DNA of 52,645 nt from Actinomycetota bacterium. Its GTDB lineage: Bacteria; Actinomycetota; Actinomycetes; Nanopelagicales; Nanopelagicaceae. This document shows, in pieces, positions 1-6,870 of this stretch (within the stretch, counting starts at the first letter, position 1; the number at the start of each line of letters is the position of its first letter). The translations under genes and the position numbers were made by a program. The notes under the pieces are model-generated. The model saw only the letters and a list, made by a program, of their open reading frames with translations. It was not told the DNA's origin and searched no databases. The stretch is taken from positions 1 through 52,645 of the forward strand of contig JACMQL010000001.1 in NCBI GenBank assembly GCA_014377015.1, given 5' to 3'.

Positions 1-55
1 TACAAACGCCACTCGGTTCGATGAGCAGGCTCATAGTTTGTATCTGATTAATTCC

Positions 56-727
56 TTAGTCCCGCGCGAGCGAAAAGTCCCCACTCACGGTTGATGCAGA
101 AATCATTACTGTTCCTGCACTTGCGAAAGTAGAATCAGAAGAATCGTCAAGTGAGATTTCGGACGTCATTTCTCCACTGATGCTTTTACCATCCACTTCA
201 ATCTCCAACCCCGGAGCGACGTGAACTGTGAGATCACCGCTAACACTTTTCAAGGTGTACTCACATCCAGAGAAAGTATGTGCGACAACATCACCAGAGA
301 CGGTCTTTACGTTACATCGACTCGTCGGATTGCGACGAGTGGTCACATCTCCCGAAACTGTGGTGATTTCTAGATTCACACTTGTTACATCTACTTCGAC
401 GTCGGCTGACACAGCCTTGACATTTATAACGGAAGTTTTTGGAACGCGGACGATTAATGACATTCCGCTGTCATTAAATCCAAATAAATCTTTAAGTCCT
501 CGATTTCCCTTTCCAACTTCAACTGAGATCGTGGACCCGATTACCGAGATCTCTGCATTTTCGGCCAACTTGCGCCCATCTTCAGTGTTCGCGTAAATCT
601 CGACGACGATTCGACCATCGTCGGATTCAACAATTCTTACATCGCTCGAAATAGTCGTGACATTCAACGCGGGGTTTTCGATCTCAAAGATCTCTGTCCG
701 TGCCGCGCTCATAGATTTCTTCATCAT
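56..727 (-). CDS. DUF4097 family beta-strand repeat protein
   Basis: A 223-residue protein with the repeated SVSGDV/TVSGD strands typical of DUF4097 (putative adhesin-like right-handed beta structure), most regular between residues 90 and 200. It has no signal peptide or membrane segment, so the product is probably cytoplasmic. The frame stays open upstream, but the start is placed at 727. There ATG overlaps the stop of the upstream regulator gene in TAATG, and a GGGAGAAG ribosome site precedes it. The two genes are therefore translationally coupled. In many actinobacteria a DUF4097 gene follows a HicB-like gene in just this way. The molecular function of the family is not established. Confidence 0.85.
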   Translation of the reverse strand: MMKKSMSAARTEIFEIENPALNVTTISSDVRIVESDDGRIVVEIYANTEDGRKLAENAEISVIGSTISVEVGKGNRGLKDLFGFNDSGMSLIVRVPKTSVINVKAVSADVEVDVTSVNLEITTVSGDVTTRRNPTSRCNVKTVSGDVVAHTFSGCEYTLKSVSGDLTVHVAPGLEIEVDGKSISGEMTSEISLDDSSDSTFASAGTVMISASTVSGDFSLARD

Positions 728-1173
728 TAACTTCTCCCCTTGCCCTTGAGTTGTCGTCGTCCCGCTGATAGCGTCACTGAGTAACTTCCTCGTTCGCTTG
801 CTTTCAAGAGCCACGAATTCAATGAGATACCTTCGTGCGTGGCGGCTTGTTCGATTCTTGATTTAAGATCCTCGGGCAAACGCAAAGTGATACGAGCGTT
901 AAGATCGGAGGGTGCCTCGCGAGGTAGGTCGTTATCGGGCAAGAATACGAACTCGATTTCATCTTCGCGCAGGCGAGCCTCAATTCGCCCGCCGGGCAAC
1001 TGTTCTTTCACATCTTTGGCAACCTCGGAAAGGGCTTCCAGCAAGCGCGCCTGAAGAACAGGCTCGAGAGCAGGGAGCAGGCGTGAGACAGCGTGCTCTA
1101 GATCGGGACCACCAAGTGCGCCCTGCGCCTGCAAATCCTGGCCGAACTTTTCTATAAAACTTGACATCTTCAT
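727..1173 (-). CDS. HicB-like ribbon-helix-helix protein
   Basis: A 148-residue protein. The C-terminal part (about residues 90-130) reads ITLRLPEDLKSRIEQAA then GISLNSWLLKA. This is the pattern of the ribbon-helix-helix DNA-binding domain of HicB/Arc-type antitoxins: one beta strand followed by two helices. The N-terminal half is a charged helical region without a recognised domain. No HicA toxin lies next to it; the coupled downstream gene encodes a DUF4097 protein. It is more likely a regulator of this two-gene unit than a true antitoxin. The palindrome just upstream is the likely site of autoregulation. The start has no clear ribosome site and the message may be leaderless. Confidence 0.8.
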   Translation of the reverse strand: MKMSSFIEKFGQDLQAQGALGGPDLEHAVSRLLPALEPVLQARLLEALSEVAKDVKEQLPGGRIEARLREDEIEFVFLPDNDLPREAPSDLNARITLRLPEDLKSRIEQAATHEGISLNSWLLKASERGSYSVTLSAGRRQLKGKGRS

Positions 1174-1183
1174 GCCGTCATTT

Positions 1184-1202
1184 TGACATCATTTTGATGT
1201 CA
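1184..1202. promoter_or_regulatory. Palindromic operator upstream of the HicB-like gene
   Basis: A perfect inverted repeat TGACATCA-TTT-TGATGTCA ends 11 bp before the start of the HicB-like gene. A minus-strand TTGACA (1209-1204) could be the -35 box, which puts the palindrome across the core promoter. Ribbon-helix-helix proteins often bind such short symmetric sites in their own promoters. That this site binds the adjacent gene's product is inference. Confidence 0.6.
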
Positions 1203-1237
1203 TTGTCAAGTAGCCTCTGATTTAGAGGTGGATTAAG

Positions 1238-1612
1238 TCAACCCTGCGTGGCCGCAGAAGTCTCCGCAATCTCTTTACGCACTGCTTCCATATCCAAGTC
1301 GCTGACCTTGCCAATGATTTCCTCCAAGGCTGGGGCAGGAAGGGCTCCGGGCTGATTGAAGAGCAGGATGCCATCGCGGAAAATCATGAGAGTAGGAATG
1401 GAAGAGATGCCTACTGCTGTTGCAAGGGACTGCTCGGCGTCCGTATCGACTTTGGCAAAAACTATCTCTGGGTACTTTTCTGATGCTGCCTCATAGATCG
1501 GCGCGAATTGACGGCAAGGTCCGCACCAGGCGGCCCAGAAATCTACGAACACCACTGCGTTATCGCTTATGAACGAATCAAATTCTTCACTCTTGACATC
1601 GACTGTTGCCAT
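1238..1612 (-). CDS. trxA: Thioredoxin
   Basis: A 124-residue cytoplasmic thioredoxin, the usual length. The redox motif WCGPC (Cys30, Cys33) follows the FVDFWA strand, and the cis-proline loop reads SIPTLMIF. It reduces protein disulfides and in this setting probably persulfides formed by the neighbouring sulfur enzymes. The longer open frame upstream is rejected: ATG at 1612 has an AGAGGT ribosome site and begins exactly at the conserved N-terminus. It is the last gene of the leftward regulator / CoA-disulfide reductase / Cys-rich protein series. A 111-bp gap containing GGGGTATATT suggests an extra promoter of its own. Confidence 0.95.
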   Translation of the reverse strand: MATVDVKSEEFDSFISDNAVVFVDFWAAWCGPCRQFAPIYEAASEKYPEIVFAKVDTDAEQSLATAVGISSIPTLMIFRDGILLFNQPGALPAPALEEIIGKVSDLDMEAVRKEIAETSAATQG

Positions 1613-1648
1613 TACATTTACCTCTTCTCGTTTTTCCTGGTGAGTAAT

Positions 1649-1655
1649 ATACCCC
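1649..1655 (-). promoter_or_regulatory. Candidate CstR half-site and -10 box before trxA
   Basis: On the minus strand the gap before trxA reads GGGGTATATTAC. The first ten bases are the same GGGGTATATT that forms the right arm and -10 region of the 3973-3988 palindrome between the regulator and SQR-like genes. TATATT would serve as a -10 box about 35 bases before the trxA start. Only one arm (ATACCCC on the plus strand) is present, so this is a half-site at best. Confidence 0.35.
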
Positions 1656-1723
1656 GTGCGCAATCGGTGGGACCCGCAGCGATGGTCACTATGCGACAAA
1701 TGCCAAGACCATCAAGAATGATT

Positions 1724-1894
1724 TTACTTCTTGTTGCCAAATAACTTGCTGAAGAATGAAGGTTCGACTGGATCATTGGCATGCCCCTGACATCTATCGG
1801 CCCGCGCCACTCCCTTAAGAGCGATATCAATGTGATTTCCGCATCCGGACCAGGCGGCTTTACCGCACTTCCTGCATCTTACTTTGCTGCACAT
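1724..1894 (-). CDS. Small Cys-rich (probable metal-binding) protein
   Basis: A 56-residue frame starting at ATG 1894 with a GGAGAGAAG ribosome site. It begins MCSKVRCRKCGKAAWSGCG, continues with an H and an RCQGH segment, and ends FFSKLFGNKK. The five cysteines (three in a CX4CX2C series, then WSGCG and RCQGH) and nearby histidines suggest a zinc- or iron-binding knuckle. Small proteins with a CxxC...W.GCG.H...RC pattern are widespread in bacteria and unnamed. It lies 34 bp after the CoA-disulfide reductase gene and before trxA, in the same direction, so it probably belongs to the sulfur operon. Its role is unknown. Confidence 0.8.
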   Translation of the reverse strand: MCSKVRCRKCGKAAWSGCGNHIDIALKGVARADRCQGHANDPVEPSFFSKLFGNKK

Positions 1895-1928
1895 AACTTC
1901 TCTCCTTTTCTTGGATCGTATTGATTGA

Positions 1929-3572
1929 TTACTTTAAAGTTGGAAATACTTTTACTGCTGGAGACTTGCTCCACGTGAGATACCCGCCGTCCAGATTAAT
2001 TGCGTTGAATCCCATTTCGTTGAGCAGTAACGCCGCCGTGTGACCCCGTTGACCTACCTGGCAATTCACCAAAACATCTTTGCCACGAATCTCATCCGAG
2101 CGTTCACGAATCTCATCCAACGCGATATTTATGGAACCAGGAATATGCCCGCGAGCGAATTCTGATGGATCCCTCACATCGACAAGTTGGTAATCCTTCT
2201 TTTGATAGAACTCGACTTCATGCCATTGAGCTGTGTGAACTAATCCCGAAACCATATTTTCTGCAATGTACCCGAGCATATTTACTGCATCCTTAGCAGA
2301 TCCATAGGGCGGCGCATAAGCAAGTTCAAGGTCGGCAAGTTCTGGAGCACTAATTCCTCCACGCATTGCAGTAGCGATCACGTCGATGCGCTTGTCGACT
2401 CCTTCTATGCCAATTCCTTGCGCGCCAAGGATTGCCCCCGTTGTGGGATCAAAAATTAATTTCAAGTTCATCTGCTTTGCATCCGGATAGTAACCAGCAT
2501 GTGAGTTTGGGTGCGTGTGAATCGAAAAATGAGCAAGACCCTGCTGGGTCAATCGTTTTTCATTCCAGCCCGTAGTCGCGATCATTAAGTCGAATACCTT
2601 CACGATCGCCGTACCAATGGCGTCCACTTCCCTGACCACGCGTCCCGCGACGTGATCCGCCACTGTTCTGCCATGGCGATTTGCCAAGTTGGCGAGTGGA
2701 ACAAGAGTGGCAGATCCATCCAAGGCATCCGTCTTTTCGGCGGCATCTCCCACTGCGTAGATATCCTGGTCGCTAGTGCGGTTAAACGCATCAACCCGAA
2801 TTCCACCACGGGATCCGATCTCAAGACTCGCTTCTTGCGCCAGTGAAACGTCTGGTTTCACTCCAATCGCCATAATCACAATCTCTGCCGCCACCTCGTC
2901 GCCGTTTTCCAAGAGGACCGAACTCGGCTTTATTGAGGTCACTTTGCATCCCAAACAAAGTTGCACTCCATTTCGCGTAATTTCATCGGCCACGAACGTT
3001 GCCATTTCCGGATCGAGGGGCGTTAGCGGTTGATCCGCAGCCTCCACAATTGTGGTCTTTATACCTCGATGAACCAGATTCTCCGCAATTTCAACACCAA
3101 TAAAGCCGGCACCTATAACTACTGCAGTCGAAGGCTTCGAATTAACGTGAGCAGCAATTTTTTCGACATCCTCGACCGTGCGAAGAGTCATGGCTCTGTC
3201 TACTCCCGGAATTGGCGGCACTATGGGTGAAGCTCCTGGACTCAAGATTAATTTGTCATAGGCAATCTCGTAATCCGTACCTGTATTAAGATTTCGCACC
3301 GACACACTTTTCCGAGAACGGTTAATCGCCAGCGCTTGTGTCAAAACACGAACATCAAGCCTGAAGCGAGCTTGCAATGACTCGGGAGTTTGCAGCAAAA
3401 GATCCTTCTCGTTTTCGATCACTCCCCCTACAAAATAGGGAAGACCGCAGTTGGCATAAGAAACGTGGCCACTCTTTTCCAGGATGACTATCTCCGCATT
3501 GTTATCGAGTCTGCGCAAACGAGTGGCTGCAGACATTCCGCCGGCAACTCCGCCGATAATTACTATTCGCAT
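1929..3572 (-). CDS. CoA-disulfide reductase with C-terminal rhodanese domain
   Basis: A 547-residue fusion. Residues 1-440 form an FAD/NAD(P)H two-dinucleotide-fold reductase: IIGGVAGGMSAA binds FAD, the single active cysteine Cys42 sits in YANCGLPYF, VVIGAGFIGVEIAE binds NAD(P)H, and YAVGDAAE closes the FAD site. This is the CoADR/NADH oxidase type rather than a CxxxxC reductase. Residues 450-545 are a rhodanese domain with active cysteine Cys504 in NCQVGQRG. Such CoADR-RHD fusions reduce CoA persulfide or polysulfide. The start is placed at ATG 3572, which has a GGGGAAG ribosome site, rather than the upstream GTG at 3599. It lies 34 bp behind the CsoR-family gene and is probably cotranscribed with it. 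Confidence 0.93.
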   Translation of the reverse strand: MRIVIIGGVAGGMSAATRLRRLDNNAEIVILEKSGHVSYANCGLPYFVGGVIENEKDLLLQTPESLQARFRLDVRVLTQALAINRSRKSVSVRNLNTGTDYEIAYDKLILSPGASPIVPPIPGVDRAMTLRTVEDVEKIAAHVNSKPSTAVVIGAGFIGVEIAENLVHRGIKTTIVEAADQPLTPLDPEMATFVADEITRNGVQLCLGCKVTSIKPSSVLLENGDEVAAEIVIMAIGVKPDVSLAQEASLEIGSRGGIRVDAFNRTSDQDIYAVGDAAEKTDALDGSATLVPLANLANRHGRTVADHVAGRVVREVDAIGTAIVKVFDLMIATTGWNEKRLTQQGLAHFSIHTHPNSHAGYYPDAKQMNLKLIFDPTTGAILGAQGIGIEGVDKRIDVIATAMRGGISAPELADLELAYAPPYGSAKDAVNMLGYIAENMVSGLVHTAQWHEVEFYQKKDYQLVDVRDPSEFARGHIPGSINIALDEIRERSDEIRGKDVLVNCQVGQRGHTAALLLNEMGFNAINLDGGYLTWSKSPAVKVFPTLK

Positions 3573-3606
3573 CACAGTTAGCTTCCCCTTTGCCTTCACT
3601 TGACCC

Positions 3607-3894
3607 CTAGGCCAGACTCATAAAGAGCTTCTGCAGCTTCTCGGTTGTCTCAACTTGGTCACGTTTACCGTCCATTATGCATTCCTTCAAACTGGCCGAA
3701 ATCAAGATAAATGCCGCGGTATTAACGGCCTTTCCGACAGCGGCCATCTGCTGGACAACATCTTCGCAACTTCGCCCCTCTTCCAGCATGCGAATCACCG
3801 CCGCAATCTGGCCATGGGCACGCTTCATGCGCTTCAGAACTGCATCAAGTTGCACTGGATCCTGCAGAGAATGTGGATCCGACTTCTTAGTCAT
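3607..3894 (-). CDS. CsoR-family repressor, CstR-like persulfide sensor
   Basis: A 95-residue all-helical repressor of the CsoR/RcnR/FrmR family (DUF156). Two cysteines, Cys43 in EGRSCEDVV and Cys72 in SLKEC, are 29 residues apart, the spacing of the sensing pair in the family. The copper-binding histidine expected four residues before the second cysteine is a serine (Ser68). Loss of that His with retention of both Cys is the hallmark of CstR-type regulators, which form Cys-Cys poly-sulfide links rather than bind Cu(I). The neighbours are all sulfur-transfer enzymes, which supports this reading. It heads the leftward operon, and its promoter shares a palindrome with the SQR-like gene. Confidence 0.9.
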   Translation of the reverse strand: MTKKSDPHSLQDPVQLDAVLKRMKRAHGQIAAVIRMLEEGRSCEDVVQQMAAVGKAVNTAAFILISASLKECIMDGKRDQVETTEKLQKLFMSLA

Positions 3895-3969
3895 TGTGTT
3901 CTTTTCCTCTCAGTGCTGGCACTTATGGATGCACATCACACCCTTACATGCGTTTACAAGGACGACTTT

Positions 3970-3991
3970 ATCATACCCCTGGGGGTATATT
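3970..3991. promoter_or_regulatory. CsoR/CstR operator overlapping divergent -10 boxes
   Basis: The perfect palindrome ATACCCC-TG-GGGGTAT (3973-3988) has the G-tract/C-tract layout known for CsoR and CstR operators. Its outer ends run into TATATT (3986-3991, plus strand) and TATGAT (3975-3970, minus strand), plausible -10 boxes for the SQR-like gene and the regulator gene. A bound repressor would therefore block both divergent promoters. No convincing -35 boxes are seen. Confidence 0.75.
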
Positions 3992-4026
3992 GCAAATTGA
4001 GGTTCCAGGAGCATGAGGAGTCCAAA

Positions 4027-5271
4027 ATGAGGAACATAGTCGTACTAGGTGGCGGCACCGCAGGCACAATGGTCGTCAATAAACTGCGCAAGAAACTTAA
4101 GTCAGGTTCATGGCACATAACGATCGTGGATCAAGATAACGACCATATTTACCAGCCCGGGTTGCTACTAGTGCCTTTCGGAGTTTATGAGCCCATTCAA
4201 CTCGTAAAGAAGCGAAATCATTTCTTCCCGCACGGCGTCACTTTTATTGAAGCCGAAATTGACCGAGTAGAAGCACAATTGAACCAAGTGATCCTCACTG
4301 ACTCGCGGACACTTCCGTACGACTACTTAATAATTGCGACCGGCACGTCCCCAAGGCCCGACCAGACACCGGGCATGGATGATCCCAAGGTATGGAGAAA
4401 AACCGTCTTCGACTTCTTCACGCTGGAAGGTTCTACCGCCCTCCGATCTGCGTTGGAGAAATGGGAAGGAGGAACGCTGGTCGTTCAAATATGCGAGATG
4501 CCGATTAAATGTCCAGTTGCACCTTTGGAATTTGCTTTTCTGGCAGATGCATTCTTTGAGAAGAAGAAGATGCGGGAAAAGGTGAAAATTGTCTACGTAA
4601 CTCCCTTAGAAGGAGCTTTTACAAAACCTGTTTGCTCACAGCAACTTGGATACATGCTCCACGATCGTCAAATTGAACTCGAGCCGGACTTTATGATCGA
4701 GCGGATCGATCCACAGACTCGAACTATGCATTCTATGGATGAACGAGAGATTCCCTTCGATCTGTTAGTGACCGTGCCGGTAAATATGGGCGCTGATTTC
4801 ATCGCCAGATCAGGATTAGGTGACGAACTTAATTATGTTCCAGTAGATAAAGAGACATTTCTGTCTAAAAAGTTCACAAACGTTTTCGCACTCGGCGATG
4901 CATCAGATATTCCTGCATCTAAGGCGGGATCAGTGGCTCACTTTGCAGTCGAACTGTTTGCGGACAATTTTGTGGAATATGTCGAAGGAAAGCCGATGAC
5001 CCATAGATTTGATGGACATGCTAATTGTTTCATCGAATCGGGTCACGGCAAGGGATTGCTTATTGACTTCAATTACACGACCGAACCGTTGCGAGGAAAA
5101 TTTCCAATACCGATCATCGGACCGTTGCCATTACTTAAAGAGAGCCGTCTCAATCACTTGGGAAAGCTCGCATTTAGATGGATTTATTGGAATCTCTTAA
5201 TCAAAGGTCGGAATATCCCTATTCCAGCTCTGATGTCCATGGCTGGTAAAGAACGTCCAGTTGAAAAGTAG
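4027..5271 (+). CDS. Sulfide:quinone oxidoreductase-like FAD protein
   Basis: A 414-residue FAD-dependent oxidoreductase of the SQR/flavocytochrome c sulfide dehydrogenase superfamily. VVLGGGTAGTMVV (residues 5-17) binds the FAD ADP moiety, LIIATGTSP and VFALGDASDIP are the other FAD motifs, and cysteines occur at 156, 162 (CEMPIKC), 203 and 333. SQRs oxidise sulfide at a redox-active cysteine pair and pass electrons to quinone at the membrane. The C-terminus has an amphipathic stretch (residues 375-405) suited to membrane contact. The frame is open back to 3655, but ATG 4027 with a GAGGAG ribosome site begins exactly at the conserved FAD motif. It heads the rightward operon with the TusE-like and DsrE-like genes. 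Exact catalytic cysteines are not assigned. Confidence 0.88.
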   Translation: MRNIVVLGGGTAGTMVVNKLRKKLKSGSWHITIVDQDNDHIYQPGLLLVPFGVYEPIQLVKKRNHFFPHGVTFIEAEIDRVEAQLNQVILTDSRTLPYDYLIIATGTSPRPDQTPGMDDPKVWRKTVFDFFTLEGSTALRSALEKWEGGTLVVQICEMPIKCPVAPLEFAFLADAFFEKKKMREKVKIVYVTPLEGAFTKPVCSQQLGYMLHDRQIELEPDFMIERIDPQTRTMHSMDEREIPFDLLVTVPVNMGADFIARSGLGDELNYVPVDKETFLSKKFTNVFALGDASDIPASKAGSVAHFAVELFADNFVEYVEGKPMTHRFDGHANCFIESGHGKGLLIDFNYTTEPLRGKFPIPIIGPLPLLKESRLNHLGKLAFRWIYWNLLIKGRNIPIPALMSMAGKERPVEK

Positions 5272-5282
5272 AGGAGAAGAAC

Positions 5283-5597
5283 ATGCCCGTAATAGAAATT
5301 GCCAGTAAACAAGTACACGTAAATGATGAAGGATTCATGACCGAGTACGAGGAATGGAGCGAGGAGATCGCCAGAGTGCTCGCGCAGCAGATCGAAGTCG
5401 ATTTAACTGAGGAGCACTGGAAAATTATTAGGTTCCTACGCGAGGACTTCAAGACAGAAGGAGAAACGGCCACTTCAAGGCGAGTTCAGACAGTCGGAGG
5501 AGTTCCAATCAAAGAACAGTTTGTGCTATTTCCGAAAAAGCCCGCGAAGAAGATGGCCTACGTTGCCGGACTTCCAAAACCTAAAGGATGCGTGTGA
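5283..5597 (+). CDS. TusE/DsrC family sulfur carrier protein
   Basis: A 104-residue DsrC/TusE family protein with the characteristic FLFPKKPAK...AGLPKPKGCV tail. The invariant penultimate cysteine (Cys103, CysA) is present. The second cysteine of true DsrC proteins, 11 residues earlier, is an alanine, so this is a single-Cys TusE-like carrier. Such proteins accept sulfane sulfur from DsrE/TusA-type donors and hand it on. True two-Cys DsrC works with dissimilatory sulfite reductase, which is absent here. ATG follows a GAGGAGAAGA ribosome site 11 bp after the SQR-like gene. Confidence 0.9.
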   Translation: MPVIEIASKQVHVNDEGFMTEYEEWSEEIARVLAQQIEVDLTEEHWKIIRFLREDFKTEGETATSRRVQTVGGVPIKEQFVLFPKKPAKKMAYVAGLPKPKGCV

Positions 5598-5606
5598 GGA
5601 CACAAA

Positions 5607-6128
5607 ATGATAAATGAAACCCCAGCCATTGTCCCAAAATTCGGATCGGAAGATTCCGGTCGAAAACTCGCCATCATCTGCTCAAAAGGTAATTTGGATA
5701 TGGCTTATCCAGGATTGATTTTAGGAAATGCCGCCCTAGGCGAGGGAATAGAAACACATCTTTTCTTCACTTTCTGGGGCTTTGACATGATTATCAAATC
5801 AAGAGCCAACAACTTGCAGTTCAGCCCGTCGGGCAACACGGCGTTGCACATTCCAGGCACTGACATGCATATTCCGCAGACTGTTGCTCCGGCGATGACG
5901 GGAATGGCGACCAGTATGTTGAAAAAGCAGTTAGCCGCACTCGATATTCCGAACGTTCCTGACTTCCTGGAACAAATTGTGGCCTCTGGTGGTCACCTTT
6001 GGGCTTGTCGCCTGTCGGCCGATATGAACAAGGTCGACGAACACGAATTGCGAGATGACGTAGAGGGAATCATCAGCGCCTCGGACTTCATAGAGATGAC
6101 AGAAGGTGCTCAACTTCTCTTTATCTAG
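5607..6128 (+). CDS. DsrE/DsrF-like sulfurtransferase protein
   Basis: A 173-residue protein of the DsrE/DsrF/DrsH-like (DsrE2-type) family. The Rossmann-like N-terminal strand is LAIICSKGNLDMAYPGLIL (Cys25), the middle carries FFTFWG, and the candidate sulfur-binding cysteine is Cys134 in LWACRLSADMN. These proteins carry persulfide sulfur between rhodaneses and TusA/TusE/DsrC-type acceptors in the cytoplasm. Its start has a GAGGAC ribosome site and lies 9 bp after the TusE-like gene, so the three rightward genes form one operon. The 3' end overlaps the convergent glycosyltransferase gene by 8 bp. Confidence 0.88.
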   Translation: MINETPAIVPKFGSEDSGRKLAIICSKGNLDMAYPGLILGNAALGEGIETHLFFTFWGFDMIIKSRANNLQFSPSGNTALHIPGTDMHIPQTVAPAMTGMATSMLKKQLAALDIPNVPDFLEQIVASGGHLWACRLSADMNKVDEHELRDDVEGIISASDFIEMTEGAQLLFI

Positions 6129-6870
6129 TCGGATCGCTGTTGCTTCCACCCCGGCCTGAATTCGACTTGCGCAATAGCCCCCAGGCGGTCACTTTCAACA
6201 TGGCTTCGAGGATGATTTTCCAAGTCATTTTACTCACCCCGTGAGTACGCTCAACAAAGAGAATCGGAACTTCCAAAACTTGCGCGCCTTGACGAATCGC
6301 TTCTCGTGACATCTCAATTTGGAAACTGTAACCCTGGCTCTCGATGCCACGCAGATTCATGCGCTCCAGCAAGGAGGTGCGATAGATGCGAAAACCGGCC
6401 GTTAAGTCATCTATTGGACTCTTTAAGCAAATCTTGGAATAGGCATTGGCGCCACGTGAAAGCAATTCACGGGCTCGTGACCAATTTTGAACTGCTCCCC
6501 CTTTGATCCATCGAGATCCAATAAGTAGATCAACCAATGAATTGGATTCAATTGTTTTCATCATTTTGAGGAGATCGTCAACTCGATGCGACCCGTCGGC
6601 ATCCATCTGAATAATAAAGCGATAATTCCTTTTTAGCGCCTCTGTGTAGCCCTCTACATATGCACTTCCCATACCGCGCCTGCCTTGACGGACCAACACT
6701 GAGATCTCATTAGTTTTGAGTTTTGTCGCTCTGCATATCTCGGCGGTACCATCGGGAGAGGCATCATCAATTACCAATACGTCGACGGGAAGTTCTGAAA
6801 GTTGGTTGAGCAAAATTCCAATGCTCTCAGCTTCGTTGTATGTAGGTATGAGAACGAGGTATTCGTTCAT
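6121..6870 (-). CDS. Family 2 glycosyltransferase, polyprenol-phosphate mannosyltransferase-like
   Basis: A 249-residue GT-A fold glycosyltransferase. VLIPTYNEAESI opens the nucleotide-sugar fold, VIDDASPDGT is the next strand, and IQMDADGSH holds the DxD metal site. SRGANAYSKICL and DLTAGFR are typical of dolichol/polyprenol-phosphate mannose synthases (Ppm1 catalytic part). No C-terminal membrane helices are present. It would charge a membrane lipid carrier with mannose from GDP-mannose for cell-envelope glycosylation. The start is the ATG sharing one base with the SDR stop codon (TGATG), so the two are coupled, although a functional link to the SDR is not evident. The precise sugar is not readable from sequence. 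Confidence 0.85.
   Translation of the reverse strand: MNEYLVLIPTYNEAESIGILLNQLSELPVDVLVIDDASPDGTAEICRATKLKTNEISVLVRQGRRGMGSAYVEGYTEALKRNYRFIIQMDADGSHRVDDLLKMMKTIESNSLVDLLIGSRWIKGGAVQNWSRARELLSRGANAYSKICLKSPIDDLTAGFRIYRTSLLERMNLRGIESQGYSFQIEMSREAIRQGAQVLEVPILFVERTHGVSKMTWKIILEAMLKVTAWGLLRKSNSGRGGSNSDPTR

Noticed and set aside
3655-4026. Upstream extension of the SQR-like reading frame by 124 residues
   Set aside because: It lies antisense to the CsoR-family gene and over the palindromic operator. The conserved FAD motif and a GAGGAG ribosome site fix the start at 4027.
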